64,000 nt of DNA from NCBI RefSeq assembly GCF_025153475.1, contig NZ_JANZXA010000001.1:310001-374000 (forward strand), in the 5' to 3' direction. The translations under genes were made by a program, and so were the position numbers. Positions 35,440-46,833 of this stretch are shown here, in pieces; the stretch's first letter is position 1; every line of letters begins with the position of its first letter. The notes under the pieces were generated by a model. That model was given only the letters and a program-made list of their open reading frames with translations. It searched no databases and had not been told where the DNA came from. This DNA comes from Novosphingobium mangrovisedimenti (GTDB lineage Bacteria; Pseudomonadota; Alphaproteobacteria; Sphingomonadales; Sphingomonadaceae).

Positions 35440-35825
35440 TCGTCCTTGAGCCGCCCCTCTCCGGCACGGCGGCGGTATTCGGCGCCCAGCAGCCACGCCT
35501 TGGCGATCCGCAGCCCGCCGATCACCATCGCCGTCGTGAGCGGAATCCACAGCACCGCATGAACCCAGAACGGCGGCTCGAACGAGAGCTGCACCCAGAT
35601 CGCCAATATCGCGATCACCGCGCCGACGATGAGCGTCAGGAAGGCCGCGGGGCCATCACCGACGTTGAACTGGGTATAGTCGAGCCCGCAGGCCCTGCAG
35701 CGGGGGGCGAACTGGATGGCGCCTCCGAACAGCGTCTTCCCGCCGCAGCGCGGGCAGAGACCGAAAAGGGCAGCCGAAGCGGTGTCCGGCTGCCCCTTGG
35801 AATTCGGATCGTGCTCAGACGACAT
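35436..35825 (-). CDS. DUF983 family zinc-ribbon membrane protein
   Basis: A 129-residue protein with a zinc ribbon (CPRCGG and CRACGL) followed by two transmembrane helices. DUF983 genes are regular residents of alphaproteobacterial cox operons, but the function is not established; a role in oxidase assembly or copper/heme handling is inferred from context. The ATG at 35825 shares one base with the ctaE stop (TGATG), and its end overlaps surf1 by 4 nt. Confidence 0.85.
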   Translation of the reverse strand: MSSEHDPNSKGQPDTASAALFGLCPRCGGKTLFGGAIQFAPRCRACGLDYTQFNVGDGPAAFLTLIVGAVIAILAIWVQLSFEPPFWVHAVLWIPLTTAMVIGGLRIAKAWLLGAEYRRRAGEGRLKDE

Positions 35826-36646
35826 CAGTGCGTCGGATAGCCCCATCCGCCCCAGATATAGACTGCGACGAACAGGAACAGCCATACGACGTCGACGAAG
35901 TGCCAGTACCAGGCCGAAGCCTCGAAACCGAAGTGCTGACGCGGCGTGAAGTCGCCCTGGTAGGAACGCACGAGGCAGACGATCAGCATGATGGTGCCGA
36001 CGATCACGTGGAAGCCGTGGAAGCCGGTCGCCATGTAGAAGGCCGAGCTGTAGGTGTTGCCACCGAAGCCGAACGGCGCGTGCAGATATTCGTAAGCCTG
36101 GATCGAGGTGAACAGCATGCCGAGCAGCACGGTCGCCCAGAGGCCCTTCTTCAGGCCCTCGCGGTCACCGTGGATCAGCGAGTGGTGCGCCCAGGTGACG
36201 GTCGTGCCCGAGCACAGCAGGATCAGCGTGTTGAGCAGCGGCAGCGCGAAGGGGTCCATGACCGCTTCGATCGCCTTGGGTGGCCACTGGCCACCGATCA
36301 CCTCGGCAATGGTCGAGGGGAACAGCGAGAAATCGAAGAAGGCCCAGAACCAGCCGACGAAGAACATCACTTCCGAAGCGATGAACAGGATCATGCCGTA
36401 GCGCTGGTGAAGCTGCACCACCGGCGTGTGATCGCCGGCGTGGGCTTCCTTCACGATCTTGGAGAACCACATGAACATGGATGCCAGCAGCAGCGCCATG
36501 CCGGCCCACGGAACGAAGTGCCCACCCGGCAGATCGTGCATGAACAGCACCATGCCCGACGTGAACGTGAAGGCGCCAATCGTCGTTGCCAGCGGCGCGA
36601 TATCCGGCGGAAGGATATGGTAGTCGTGGTTCTTGGTACCGGCCAT
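35825..36646 (-). CDS. ctaE: Cytochrome c oxidase subunit III
   Basis: A 273-residue, seven-helix subunit III of the aa3-type oxidase. Typical elements are the N-terminal HDYHILPPDIAPL, SEVMFFVGWFWAFF, a THPF-like HAPFGFGG segment and the C-terminal WYWHFVDVVWLFLFVAVY. The ATG at 36646 begins the conserved region; the frame continues to 36718 without support. Coupled to DUF983 downstream. Confidence 0.96.
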   Translation of the reverse strand: MAGTKNHDYHILPPDIAPLATTIGAFTFTSGMVLFMHDLPGGHFVPWAGMALLLASMFMWFSKIVKEAHAGDHTPVVQLHQRYGMILFIASEVMFFVGWFWAFFDFSLFPSTIAEVIGGQWPPKAIEAVMDPFALPLLNTLILLCSGTTVTWAHHSLIHGDREGLKKGLWATVLLGMLFTSIQAYEYLHAPFGFGGNTYSSAFYMATGFHGFHVIVGTIMLIVCLVRSYQGDFTPRQHFGFEASAWYWHFVDVVWLFLFVAVYIWGGWGYPTH

Positions 36647-36726
36647 GGTGCCTTCTTCCCCGTTTTCGAAACTGTCTTTTCCCTGCGGCTCCCCCAAGGC
36701 GCCGCAATTGTTTCCCAATTGGGCCC

Positions 36727-37329
36727 TTAACCGCCCGTCTTGCTCTGGTCCAGTGCCTTTGCGTCGCCGACGGACGTCACGTGGAACGTATAGCTCAGCG
36801 TGATCTCTTCCACGTCCTTGTTGTCCGGATCGTCAAGGATCGCCGGATCGATGTAGTAGAGCACCGGCATGCGCACGGCTTCGCCCGGCTTCAGCGTCTG
36901 CTCCGTGAAACAGAAGCACTGGATCTTGTTGAAGTACTTCGCGGCCTGCTCGGGTTCGACGTTGAAACTGGCCGTGCCGGTCACCGTCTGGTCCGATTCG
37001 TTCCTGGCCCAGAACAGCGCCATGTCGCGTGCCCCGATCGAAACCGTGTCGGTGCGCTGCAGCGGCTTGAAGTCCCACGGCATGTCGCGCGCGACATTGG
37101 CATCGAAACGCACCGATATGGTGCGCCCCGAATCCACGATGCCCGCGGCCTGCGCCGCATCGACCCGCTTGGTCGTGCCGCCGTAGCCGGTGACCTGGCA
37201 GAAAATGCGATAGAGCGGCACCGAGGCATAACCCAGGCCCAGCATGCCCAGAGCCATCGACAGGGCAACCATCGCTACCTTGCGGTTGCTCTGCCTGGCG
37301 CGGTCCACCGGATTGATCGCCTCGGCCAT
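36727..37329 (-). CDS. ctaG: Cytochrome c oxidase assembly protein CtaG (Cox11)
   Basis: A 200-residue copper chaperone that delivers copper to the CuB site. One N-terminal anchor helix (VAMVALSMALGMLGLGYAS) is followed by a periplasmic Ig-like domain. The copper-binding CFCF motif appears as KIQCFCFTEQTL. MPVLYYIDP is another Cox11 block. It starts 5 bp after the 42-aa protein gene. Confidence 0.95.
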   Translation of the reverse strand: MAEAINPVDRARQSNRKVAMVALSMALGMLGLGYASVPLYRIFCQVTGYGGTTKRVDAAQAAGIVDSGRTISVRFDANVARDMPWDFKPLQRTDTVSIGARDMALFWARNESDQTVTGTASFNVEPEQAAKYFNKIQCFCFTEQTLKPGEAVRMPVLYYIDPAILDDPDNKDVEEITLSYTFHVTSVGDAKALDQSKTGG

Positions 37330-37334
37330 CGCGT

Positions 37335-37463
37335 TCAGCTCATCTTGGCGATGGAAATGAAGAACACGAGAATGACGAAAGCCGCGAGGCTGAGCGCGAG
37401 CACGCGATTGCGGCTCTTGCGGATCTGCTCGATGTTGGGGCTATCCTTGCCTTGGTCTTCCAT
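37335..37463 (-). CDS. 42-residue single-helix protein of the cox operon
   Basis: An ATG-initiated 42-codon frame between ctaB and ctaG with 8 and 5 bp gaps. The protein has a charged N-terminus (MEDQGKDSPNIEQIRKSRNR) and one transmembrane helix (VLALSLAAFVILVFFISIA). Very short single-helix proteins occur at this position in alphaproteobacterial cox operons (CoxF-type annotation), so the tight packing supports a real gene. Probable role in oxidase assembly; the precise function is unknown. Confidence 0.75.
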   Translation of the reverse strand: MEDQGKDSPNIEQIRKSRNRVLALSLAAFVILVFFISIAKMS

Positions 37464-37471
37464 CGCGCGCC

Positions 37472-38383
37472 TCAAATAACCACGAAACGATCGACCACCA
37501 GCGCCGCGAACAGCGCGAAGAGGTAGATCACAGAATAAGCGAAAAGCTGCTTTTCCGGCTTCATGGCATCGTCCTCGCCCGTGCGCTCGCGCAAGGCCAC
37601 GCGGGCCGACAAGGCGAGGAACAGGCTGGACAGCACGATTGCCGAAACGCCGTAGACGGCGCCGGTTCCGCCGATCCACCAGGGCAGCACGCTGAGCGGC
37701 AGCAGCAGCACCGCATAGACGAGGATCTGGCGCCGGGTGGACTTCTCGCCCGCGACGACCGGCATCATCGGAATGCCGACCTTGGCATAGTCGCTCTTCA
37801 CGAAGAGCGCGAGCGCCCAGAAGTGCGGCGGCGTCCAGAAAAAGATGATGGCGAACAGGATGACCGGCATCAGCGATACGTGCCCGGTCGCCGCGACCCA
37901 GCCGATCAGCGGCGGGAACGCGCCGGCGCCGCCGCCGATGACGATGTTCTGCGGCGTGCGCGGCTTGAGCCAGATCGTGTAGACGACGGCATAGTAGATG
38001 ATCGAGATGGCAAGGATGGCGGCCGCCAGCCAGCCCACCGCGAAACCCATCAGGAACACCGAAGCAGCGCAGAGCACGCCGGCAAAATCGCGCGCGGTGG
38101 TGCGATCGAGCCTGCCCTGCGGCAGCGGCCGCTTGGACGTGCGCTTCATGCCCGCGTCGAGATCGGCCTCCCACCACTGGTTCAGGGCGGCAGCCCCGCC
38201 TGCCCCCATCGCGATGCACAGGATCGCGGTAAAGGCGAGCACCGGGTGGATGCGCTCGGGCGCGGCGATCAGGCCGCACAGCCCGGTGAAGATCACCAGA
38301 CTCATCACGCGCGGCTTCGTCAGCGCGAGCAGGTCGCGCCAGTCGGCCGGCAGCGGCGTGGAGGCAGGAATCGTAGGGTTCAT
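37472..38383 (-). CDS. ctaB: Protoheme IX farnesyltransferase (heme O synthase)
   Basis: A 303-residue UbiA-superfamily prenyltransferase that makes heme O from protoheme for the aa3 oxidase. It has nine or so helices. The diphosphate motif [20 protein letters not shown] is diagnostic for CtaB (N-x3-D-x3-D), along with [20 protein letters not shown]. The ATG at 38383 was chosen over 38401. A repeat-bearing 125-bp gap separates it from ctaD upstream. Confidence 0.95.
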   Translation of the reverse strand: MNPTIPASTPLPADWRDLLALTKPRVMSLVIFTGLCGLIAAPERIHPVLAFTAILCIAMGAGGAAALNQWWEADLDAGMKRTSKRPLPQGRLDRTTARDFAGVLCAASVFLMGFAVGWLAAAILAISIIYYAVVYTIWLKPRTPQNIVIGGGAGAFPPLIGWVAATGHVSLMPVILFAIIFFWTPPHFWALALFVKSDYAKVGIPMMPVVAGEKSTRRQILVYAVLLLPLSVLPWWIGGTGAVYGVSAIVLSSLFLALSARVALRERTGEDDAMKPEKQLFAYSVIYLFALFAALVVDRFVVI

Positions 38384-38411
38384 GGCGTCTGGTTCATACA
38401 CCCGAATGCCG

Positions 38412-38498
38412 TGTCATGGCGAGGCGCCTGATACGGAGAAGCAATCCAGCGCGCTCTAGAGGCCCTGGATTGCTTCTTTCGGCTCGTCATCGCGAGCA
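38412..38498. repeat. Inverted pair of dispersed 'GAAGCAATCCAG' repeats between ctaD and ctaB
   Basis: GAAGCAATCCAG (38438-38449) and CTGGATTGCTTC (38465-38476) are perfect inverted arms. Each is flanked by GTCATxGCGAG (38413-38423 and, same orientation, 38487-38497). The pattern matches the 'GTCATTGCGAG...GAAGCAATCCAG' element common in alphaproteobacteria. As RNA it forms a stable hairpin with a 15-nt loop and could attenuate or process the cox message. Confidence 0.65.
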
Positions 38499-38508
38499 CT
38501 GTTCCGGA

Positions 38509-40185
<1,677 letters not shown>

Positions 40186-40215
40186 GTTCTGGTGACCCTA
40201 TCCTTGAATACGCGC

Positions 40216-41262
40216 TTATTCGGCTGCTGCAGCGGCAGGGGCCGCGGATGCGTCGGCGGCAGGCGCCGCGCCGGCGGGTTCTTCACCCGGCAGGTAGTCG
40301 GTCTCGGTGCCCGATGCCTTGGGGTTGTCGATCGTGCCGCCGGCGTGCGTCAGCACCCAGGCGTCGTACTTGTCGCGCGGAAGCGCCTCGATCGCGATCG
40401 GCATGTAGCCATGCTTGGCGCCGCACAGCTCGGAGCACTGGCCGTAGTACACGCCGGGCTTGTCGATCATCATGACCTTCTCGTTGATGCGACCGGGCAC
40501 GGCGTCGAGCTTGAACCAGAGCGACGGCACGGCGAACGAGTGGATGACGTCGGAAGCGGTGATCTGCAGACGGATCGGTTCCCCGACGGGGACGACCATG
40601 CGGTTGTCGACCTCGAGGTGCGAAGGACCGTCCCAAGGCTCGGAACCGACTTCGCGCACGCCGTTGTTGATGGTCGGCTGGCCCGGCACGTTCAGCATGT
40701 TGGATACGACTTCGAAATCACCGTTGTCGGGATAGCCGTAGGTCCAGAACCACTGGTTGCCGGTGACCTTGATGGTCAGCGAGCCCTTGGGGGCCGGCTT
40801 GTACTGCTTGGCAATGAGGTCGATCGAGGGAACCGCGATGCCGATCAGGATCAGCACGGGGACGAGTGTCCAGATCACTTCGATCAGCGTGTTGTGGCTG
40901 GTCTTGGAAGGAACCGGATTGGCGCGACGATTGTAGCGCACCATGACGACGATCAGCAGCACCAGCACCAGCAGCGTGATGACGGTGATGATCGGCAGCA
41001 GCACGTCGTTGTGGATCCACGCGCCGTATTCGCCCAGCTTCGAATACTGGGTCTGAAGGCCGAGACCTTCGGGAACGGGCATGCCCACGCCCTCGGTCGG
41101 CTTCATCGGCGTGTAGCTGCCGGCTGCCGCAGTCTCGACGGCGGAAGCGGCGGCATCCTGCGCGATGGCGGGCATGGCCGCGACGGCAAGGACACTGGCG
41201 AGAGAAAGACCGGCAGCCTTTACGGACTGGCTAACGGCGCTGGCGTTTTTGCCGAATTTCAT
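40216..41262 (-). CDS. ctaC: Cytochrome c oxidase subunit II
   Basis: A 348-residue subunit II with signal peptide (cleavage near MPAIAQ), two transmembrane helices and a periplasmic cupredoxin domain. The CuA site is CSELCGAKHGYMPI plus an upstream His in ASDVIHSFAVPS. Aromatic residues in GNQWFWTYGYP form the electron-entry site. The C-terminal tail is Ala/Pro-rich. First gene of the cox run; ATG 41262 follows from the signal peptide. The 207-bp gap to pyrE carries the divergent promoters. Confidence 0.97.
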   Translation of the reverse strand: MKFGKNASAVSQSVKAAGLSLASVLAVAAMPAIAQDAAASAVETAAAGSYTPMKPTEGVGMPVPEGLGLQTQYSKLGEYGAWIHNDVLLPIITVITLLVLVLLIVVMVRYNRRANPVPSKTSHNTLIEVIWTLVPVLILIGIAVPSIDLIAKQYKPAPKGSLTIKVTGNQWFWTYGYPDNGDFEVVSNMLNVPGQPTINNGVREVGSEPWDGPSHLEVDNRMVVPVGEPIRLQITASDVIHSFAVPSLWFKLDAVPGRINEKVMMIDKPGVYYGQCSELCGAKHGYMPIAIEALPRDKYDAWVLTHAGGTIDNPKASGTETDYLPGEEPAGAAPAADASAAPAAAAAE

Positions 41263-41469
41263 CGTTGTTGCGCTTCCGTTTTCCTTATCACGCGCAACCG
41301 AGTCGCCCCGCCTGCACGCACCCCTGATGCGGAGGCGAAAGCCCCCCTTCCGCCCGCGCCTATACGCGCGCTTGCCGCGTGTCTCAAGCGCCTCTAGGGG
41401 AATTTTTGACCGAAGGCGCGTCAAACATGCGCCAGATCAATGCAAATCGCACCAGGGGTATTGTCCGAA

Positions 41470-42054
41470 ATGACCGAAGAAGAGGTCCTCGCCGAGTTCC
41501 GTGCCAGCAAGGCTTTGCTGGAAGGACACTTCCTGCTTTCCTCCGGCAGGCACAGCGCGCACTACCTGCAATGCGCCCGCGTCCTGATGAACCCGGACCG
41601 CGCCGCGCGGCTGGCCGTGGCGCTCGCGGCGACACTGCCGCACGACATCCGCAAGCAGATCGACAAGGTCGTCTCGCCGGCGATGGGCGGTGTCATCATC
41701 GGCCAGGAGATGGGCCGCGCGCTGCAGGTCGACGCGATGTTCGTCGAACGCCCGACCGGTACGTTCGAACTGCGCCGCGGCTTCGCGCTCGAACCGGGCG
41801 ACAAGGTCCTGATGGTCGAGGACGTGGTCACCACCGGAAAATCCTCGCGCGAGGCGATCAAGGCGATCGAGGAAGCCGGCGGCAAGGTGATCGCGGCAGC
41901 CTCGCTGGTCGACCGTTCGGCCGGCACCGTCGATCTTGGCGTCCCCTATTTCCCGCTGGTGGCGATCAACTTCCCGACTTACGATCCGGAAGAGCTGCCG
42001 CCCGAACTGGCCGGAACCCCGGCCGTGAAACCCGGCAGCCGCGCGCAGCCCTGA
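41470..42054 (+). CDS. pyrE: Orotate phosphoribosyltransferase
   Basis: A 194-residue type I phosphoribosyltransferase that makes orotidine monophosphate. The PRPP-binding loop is [17 protein letters not shown], and [15 protein letters not shown] is a characteristic N-terminal block. ATG 41470 begins the conserved region; an in-frame ATG at 41440 has no better ribosome-binding site. pdxJ follows after 14 bp. Confidence 0.95.
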   Translation: MTEEEVLAEFRASKALLEGHFLLSSGRHSAHYLQCARVLMNPDRAARLAVALAATLPHDIRKQIDKVVSPAMGGVIIGQEMGRALQVDAMFVERPTGTFELRRGFALEPGDKVLMVEDVVTTGKSSREAIKAIEEAGGKVIAAASLVDRSAGTVDLGVPYFPLVAINFPTYDPEELPPELAGTPAVKPGSRAQP

Positions 42055-42068
42055 GGAGACCCGGGACC

Positions 42069-42812
42069 GTGACCAACGTCCTCAATCCCGCCAGGCTGCG
42101 CCTCGGCGTCAACATCGATCACGTCGCGACGATTCGCAATGCACGCGGCGGCGAGCACCCCGATCCCGCGCGCGCCGCACAGATCGTGGCCCAGGCGGGC
42201 GGTGACGGCATCACCGTGCACTTGCGCGAGGACCGGCGCCATATCGTCGATGCCGACCTGCAGCGTGTAGCGGACGCCACCGGGCTGCCAATCAACCTGG
42301 AAATGGCCGCGACCGACGAGATGCTGGAAATCGCGCTGCGGCACAAACCGCACGCGGCCTGCATCGTTCCGGAAAAGCGCGAGGAACGCACGACCGAAGG
42401 CGGGCTCGACGCGGCAGGGCTGCACAACCAGCTCGCGCCGATCGTCGCGCGCCTGACCGACGCAGGCATCCGCGTAAGCCTGTTCATCGCCCCGGAACCG
42501 CGCCAGATCGAAGCGGCCATGAAGCTGGGGGCGGCGGTGGTCGAACTCCACACCGGCGAATATGCCCATGCCACCGGCGCCGACGTTGCCGTGGAACTGA
42601 AGCGCATTGCCGACATGGCCGCGCTCGCGGCCAAGAACGGGATCGAACCGCACGCCGGACACGGCCTCACCTACGAGAACGTGCAGCCGATCGCGGCCAT
42701 CCCCCAGCTGGCGGAACTCAACATCGGGCACTACCTGATCGGCGAGGCGATCTTCTGCGGGCTGGAAGCCAGCGTGAGGAAAATGCGCGCACTGATGGAC
42801 GAAGTGCGGTGA
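42069..42812 (+). CDS. pdxJ: Pyridoxine 5'-phosphate synthase PdxJ
   Basis: A 247-residue TIM-barrel enzyme that closes the ring of pyridoxine phosphate from aminoacetone phosphate and deoxyxylulose phosphate. Signatures are [47 protein letters not shown] and [11 protein letters not shown]. The start is a GTG at 42069 preceded by GAGGAG, because PdxJ begins at this point and no ATG is available. Confidence 0.96.
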   Translation: MTNVLNPARLRLGVNIDHVATIRNARGGEHPDPARAAQIVAQAGGDGITVHLREDRRHIVDADLQRVADATGLPINLEMAATDEMLEIALRHKPHAACIVPEKREERTTEGGLDAAGLHNQLAPIVARLTDAGIRVSLFIAPEPRQIEAAMKLGAAVVELHTGEYAHATGADVAVELKRIADMAALAAKNGIEPHAGHGLTYENVQPIAAIPQLAELNIGHYLIGEAIFCGLEASVRKMRALMDEVR

Positions 42813-42870
42813 GATCGAACCACAACCGTCATCCCGCCCCTCATCGGGGCGACGATCCGGGGAGACCGTC

Positions 42871-43305
42871 GTGATCATCGGAATGGGCTCCGACCTATGC
42901 AACATAGACCGGATCCAGAATTCGCTCGACCGTTTCGGCGAACGCTTCGAGAATCGCGTCTTCACGGACGTCGAGCGGGCCAAGGCGGGCCGGCGGCCGT
43001 TCACGAAGGCGGGTACGCTGGCCAAGCGCTTCGCGGCCAAGGAGGCCTTTTCGAAGGCCGTTGGCACGGGCTTCAGGGCCGGGGTGTTCATGAAGGACAT
43101 CGGCGTGGTGAACGCCAGTTCGGGTGCGCCCACCCTGGCCCTGACCGGCGGCGCGCGCGCGCGGCTCGACGTGCTGACGCCCGACGGTCATGAAGCCGTG
43201 GTTCACCTTACGCTAACAGACGATCATCCATGGGCGCAGGCCTTCGTCGTCATCGAAGCTCGCCCCCTTCCCGCCGAACAGGACCCGAGTTGCCTCCCAT
43301 CATGA
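42871..43305 (+). CDS. acpS: Holo-[acyl-carrier-protein] synthase
   Basis: A 144-residue phosphopantetheinyl transferase that activates acyl carrier protein. The Mg-binding Asp is in [15 protein letters not shown] and the Glu in [15 protein letters not shown]. It uses a GTG start at 42871. The lepB ATG overlaps its stop by 4 nt, the usual acpS-lepB pairing. Confidence 0.95.
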   Translation: MIIGMGSDLCNIDRIQNSLDRFGERFENRVFTDVERAKAGRRPFTKAGTLAKRFAAKEAFSKAVGTGFRAGVFMKDIGVVNASSGAPTLALTGGARARLDVLTPDGHEAVVHLTLTDDHPWAQAFVVIEARPLPAEQDPSCLPS

Positions 43306-44249
43306 CCGATTCCACCGCCTCCACCGTTCCCGATACCAAGGCCCGGAAGAGGCACTCCGAAAAGGTCAACTGGTGGCACGAGCTGCGCGGGCTGACGCTG
43401 ATGCTGCTGGGCGTGCTGGCGTTTCACTCCTTCGTCGCCAAGCCGTTCTACATCCCCTCGATCTCGATGATGCCCAGCCTGCTGGTGGGCGACCGGCTGG
43501 TGGTTTCCAAATACCCCTATGGCTGGAACTGGTCCTCGCTGAGCTTTCACCTGCTGCCGCGCAGCACCTGGCGCCTGCTGGGGCAGACCCCGCAATACGG
43601 CGACATCGTCATCGTCGTGCCGGGCAACCGCAAGGAAGACCTGATCAAGCGCGTCGTTGCGCTGCCGGGCGACCGGATTGCCGTCATCGACGGGCGCATC
43701 CGGCTCGACGGCAAGTTCATCAGGCGCGAGGTCGAGCCGGCGGTGCAGATCGCGGCGGACGATTCCCTCCAGTGCGACGGGCAATTACCGGGCCACTGCT
43801 ACGACGGCTTCGAACAGTACCGCACGCGCCTGCCCAACGGGCACGATGTCTACGAACTGCCGACCTATCGTGAAACGCTCCCCAACGGCGCGACCTACGA
43901 CGTGATCGACTACATCGACCAGCAGCTCGACAACTACCCCGAGATCACGGTCCCCGAAGGCCACGTCTTCCTCATGGGCGACGACCGCGACCGCTCGGCC
44001 GACAGCCGGGCGCCGTTCGATACCGACTTCATGGGCCGCCCCGGCGGCGGCCTGGGCGGTCCGGTACCGTTGTCCAACATCGGCGGGCGCGCCGAGTTCG
44101 TCACCTTCTCGCTCGACGGGACCCAGACCTGGAACCCGCTGACCTGGTGGGACGCCCTGCGTCCCGGCCGCGCCCTCAAGAGCCTGCGGCCGCAGATCGA
44201 CCCCGCCGTTGCCGAGGCCTACGCGAAGAGCGAGGCGGCATCGCGCTGA
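43302..44249 (+). CDS. lepB: Signal peptidase I
   Basis: A 315-residue inner-membrane serine protease that removes Sec signal peptides. After one helix ([19 protein letters not shown]) come the catalytic Ser in [13 protein letters not shown] and the Lys in [15 protein letters not shown], then box [13 protein letters not shown] large insertion between the Lys and box E (about residues 155-230) is common in alphaproteobacteria. ATG 43302 overlaps acpS by 4 nt. Confidence 0.95.
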   Translation: MTDSTASTVPDTKARKRHSEKVNWWHELRGLTLMLLGVLAFHSFVAKPFYIPSISMMPSLLVGDRLVVSKYPYGWNWSSLSFHLLPRSTWRLLGQTPQYGDIVIVVPGNRKEDLIKRVVALPGDRIAVIDGRIRLDGKFIRREVEPAVQIAADDSLQCDGQLPGHCYDGFEQYRTRLPNGHDVYELPTYRETLPNGATYDVIDYIDQQLDNYPEITVPEGHVFLMGDDRDRSADSRAPFDTDFMGRPGGGLGGPVPLSNIGGRAEFVTFSLDGTQTWNPLTWWDALRPGRALKSLRPQIDPAVAEAYAKSEAASR

Positions 44250-44316
44250 AGCCATGATGCCCCGCGCGTAAGCCCCCGCGCTTGACCCGGGCGCCGGCTC
44301 GGGCGAGACGCGGTGC

Positions 44317-45444
44317 ATGGCCCGCAAGTTCCTCTACGTCGTCGCCGTGTGCGTCGTGCTCTTCATCCTCGCCAGGCTGGCGCTGATCTTCTACGCCGAA
44401 GACCTGACGGAAATGGCCTTCGTGCCCGATGGTCCGTTCCGCGAGCGCCCGGCACTGGCCGCCGGTGCCTACGACGATCCGAAGATGTGGATCGCCCGGC
44501 CGGGCATGAAGAAGAAAGACGATCCCGCCCAATGGCTGCCGGCCCACGCGCAAGGCCGGACCGGCGCGGCAAAGGTCTCCGTCTTCTTCATCCATCCCAC
44601 CAGCTACATGGAAAAGGACGACTGGAACGCCAGCCTCGACGATGCGGCGTCGCGCGAACGTGCACGGATCTACGTCCAGACGATGGCCAGCCCGTTCAAC
44701 GCGGCCGATGCCGTCTGGGCGCCGCGATACCGTCAGGCCGCCATCGGCGCATTCTTCACCGACAGGCCGGAGGCCGGCAAGGCAATCGACCTTGCCTACC
44801 GCGACGTTCTCGCCGCTTTCGACGTCTTCATCCGCAACGTCCCGCAGGACCAGCCGATCGTTCTGGCCGGTCACAGCCAGGGGGCCCTGCTGCTGCGCCG
44901 GCTGATGCGCGACCGCGTGGCCGGAACCCCGCTCGCCGGGCGGATCGCCGCCGCCTATGTGGTCGGCTGGCAGGTCTCGGCCCGGCACGACCTGCCGGCG
45001 ATGGGCCTGCCCGCCTGCGAAACGGCCGCGGAATCGGGATGCGTCATGAGCTGGCTGACGGTTGCCGATCCTGCCGACACGAGCATGCTGATGAAAGCCT
45101 ACGACCGCCAGACGGGCCTCGACGGACAGCCGGTGCGCGGCAGCGACTTCCTGTGCACCAATCCGCTGACCGGCACGCGCGACGGGTCCTCGGATGCCGC
45201 GCCGAATACCGGGACGCTCGTGCCCGATTTCAAGAACGGCGGCGGGGAACTTGTCGAGAAGGTCGTGCCTGCGGCCTGCGAGCAGGATCACTTCCTGCAC
45301 ATCGGCCCGCCGCCCAAGCTCGATCTCGCCGCCTTCGTGCTGCCAGGCAACAACTACCACGTCTACGACCTGACGCTGTTCTGGGCCAACCTGCGATCCG
45401 ATTTCGCCAGACGTACCGCGGCATGGCACGAGGCGCACCGCTGA
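44317..45444 (+). CDS. DUF3089-family membrane-anchored hydrolase-like protein
   Basis: A 375-residue protein with an N-terminal anchor helix ([21 protein letters not shown]) and an alpha/beta-hydrolase-like domain. FFIHPTSY and the nucleophile elbow [15 protein letters not shown] are the DUF3089 hallmarks, with a late His in [12 protein letters not shown]. It is probably an envelope-exposed esterase or lipase; the substrate is unknown. ruvX starts 1 bp after its stop. Confidence 0.85.
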   Translation: MARKFLYVVAVCVVLFILARLALIFYAEDLTEMAFVPDGPFRERPALAAGAYDDPKMWIARPGMKKKDDPAQWLPAHAQGRTGAAKVSVFFIHPTSYMEKDDWNASLDDAASRERARIYVQTMASPFNAADAVWAPRYRQAAIGAFFTDRPEAGKAIDLAYRDVLAAFDVFIRNVPQDQPIVLAGHSQGALLLRRLMRDRVAGTPLAGRIAAAYVVGWQVSARHDLPAMGLPACETAAESGCVMSWLTVADPADTSMLMKAYDRQTGLDGQPVRGSDFLCTNPLTGTRDGSSDAAPNTGTLVPDFKNGGGELVEKVVPAACEQDHFLHIGPPPKLDLAAFVLPGNNYHVYDLTLFWANLRSDFARRTAAWHEAHR

Positions 45445-45445
45445 G

Positions 45446-45922
45446 ATGGGCGCCGTGATCACCACCGGCGCGCTCGAATTCCGCGACGCGCTGCCCGATG
45501 CCGGCGCGCTGCTCGGCCTCGACCTCGGCACCCAGACGATCGGCACGGCATTCTGCGATGCCGGCTGGCGTTTCGCCTCGCCCGGCAAGACGCTGAAACG
45601 CGGCAAGTTCGGGGCCGACAAGGCCGTGCTCGAAGCGCTGATTCGCGAGCGTTCGGTCAAGGGCATCGTCATCGGCCTGCCGCTCAACATGGACGGCTCG
45701 GAAGGCCCGCGCGCCCAGTCGAGCCGCGCCTATGCCCGCAATCTCGCCGCGCTCGGCCTGCCGATCCTGCTGTGGGACGAACGCTGGTCCACCACCGGCG
45801 CCGAGCGCGGGCTGATCGAACAGGACATGAGCCGCGCGAAACGCGCCACGCGCATCGATTCGGCTGCTGCGGCGGTCATCCTGCAAGGCGCCATCGATGC
45901 GCTGGCGGGAGGGATGTTCTAG
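45446..45922 (+). CDS. ruvX: Holliday junction resolvase-like protein RuvX (YqgF)
   Basis: A 158-residue RNase H-fold protein. Acidic catalytic residues appear in [24 protein letters not shown] and [11 protein letters not shown]; the [18 protein letters not shown] block is typical. Family members act in pre-16S rRNA 5' processing and possibly in recombination. Its stop overlaps the stop of the convergent unknown gene by 4 nt. Confidence 0.92.
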   Translation: MGAVITTGALEFRDALPDAGALLGLDLGTQTIGTAFCDAGWRFASPGKTLKRGKFGADKAVLEALIRERSVKGIVIGLPLNMDGSEGPRAQSSRAYARNLAALGLPILLWDERWSTTGAERGLIEQDMSRAKRATRIDSAAAAVILQGAIDALAGGMF

Positions 45923-46833
45923 CTCCGCTGCCGCCTGGCGACCATCGCGACAACCCGGTTGCCGGCGCCCTCCGCCTCGCGCCAGACCGCATCGCGCGCC
46001 TCGCGATCCCGTGCGGAACTCGCCAGTGCGCGCCAGGCGGCGATGCGCATGCGATCGCTCGGATGGCTCGTGCCCAGGCGCCGGGCGAGATCCTGCGCCT
46101 CCTCACCGCCAAGGGCCACGGCGATCCGCAGAAAGGTCTCGCTCGGCCCGTGCCCGAGCACCCGGGCAATGCGGAATGCCCCGGCACGCCCTCTCCGGCG
46201 CTCCAGAACATAATGATCGCGCCAGCAATGAGATGGATGCGCGTGCGAAAGCGTCAGTGTCACGGAAAGCGATTCGGGCGGATGCAGGCAGCGGAAATCG
46301 CGGCCGGCGCGGTAATGCACGATGCTCCCGGTCTCCATCCGCGAACGGCCGAGTGGGGTCAGCATGACCGGCTCACCCTGCCAGCCCGCCATCGTTTCAG
46401 GATCGCATTCGTAATCGTCGATTTCGCAGCCCGGCCCGAAGTATCCCAGGTCGAGAAAGTCGTAATTGTGATCGCGCACGATGCCATAGCCCAGCGCCTC
46501 CGGCGCGCTCGCGCGCAAGGCATGGTCCGCAAGGGAGGGCCAGATATGGGCACTGATCGTGAAATTGCCGCGCTCTGGCGGGACCAGCACGATGTGATTG
46601 ATGCCCGCGCCCTGGGTCGCGGGGAGATCCATCGCATCCCCGCCCAGCCCGGCCATCATGTCGACGAGGGCATCGCCCAGGAAGTGCGGGTCATTGCCCA
46701 GCCGCTTCAGCCAGTTCGCCGCATGCGAGAGGCTTTCCTCCTCGCCGGGGTCGAACCCCCAGGTCACAAGCGCCTCGACGCATTCCTCCAGCGAGGCCGG
46801 CGTCGGATCGCGTACGGCAATCACCGTGGCCAT
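45919..46833 (-). CDS. Unknown protein with cupin-like core (second of a paralogous pair)
   Basis: A 304-residue cytoplasmic protein with no signal peptide. Residues about 80-200 alternate like a beta-barrel and include [36 protein letters not shown] and [18 protein letters not shown]. The His/Asp/Glu-rich centre recalls metal-binding cupins such as cysteine-dioxygenase-like proteins, but this is an impression. The C-terminus (about 220-300) is Ala/Arg-rich and helical, HEAT-like. It overlaps the upstream partner by 13 nt. No function can be named. Confidence 0.72.
   Translation of the reverse strand: MATVIAVRDPTPASLEECVEALVTWGFDPGEEESLSHAANWLKRLGNDPHFLGDALVDMMAGLGGDAMDLPATQGAGINHIVLVPPERGNFTISAHIWPSLADHALRASAPEALGYGIVRDHNYDFLDLGYFGPGCEIDDYECDPETMAGWQGEPVMLTPLGRSRMETGSIVHYRAGRDFRCLHPPESLSVTLTLSHAHPSHCWRDHYVLERRRGRAGAFRIARVLGHGPSETFLRIAVALGGEEAQDLARRLGTSHPSDRMRIAAWRALASSARDREARDAVWREAEGAGNRVVAMVARRQRS

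Noticed and set aside
42826..42866. GTCATCCCGCCCCTCATCGG-like sequence between pdxJ and acpS as another dispersed repeat
   Set aside because: It contains a short GCCCC-TCATC-GGGGC hairpin and looks repeat-like, but I cannot match it confidently to a known element.
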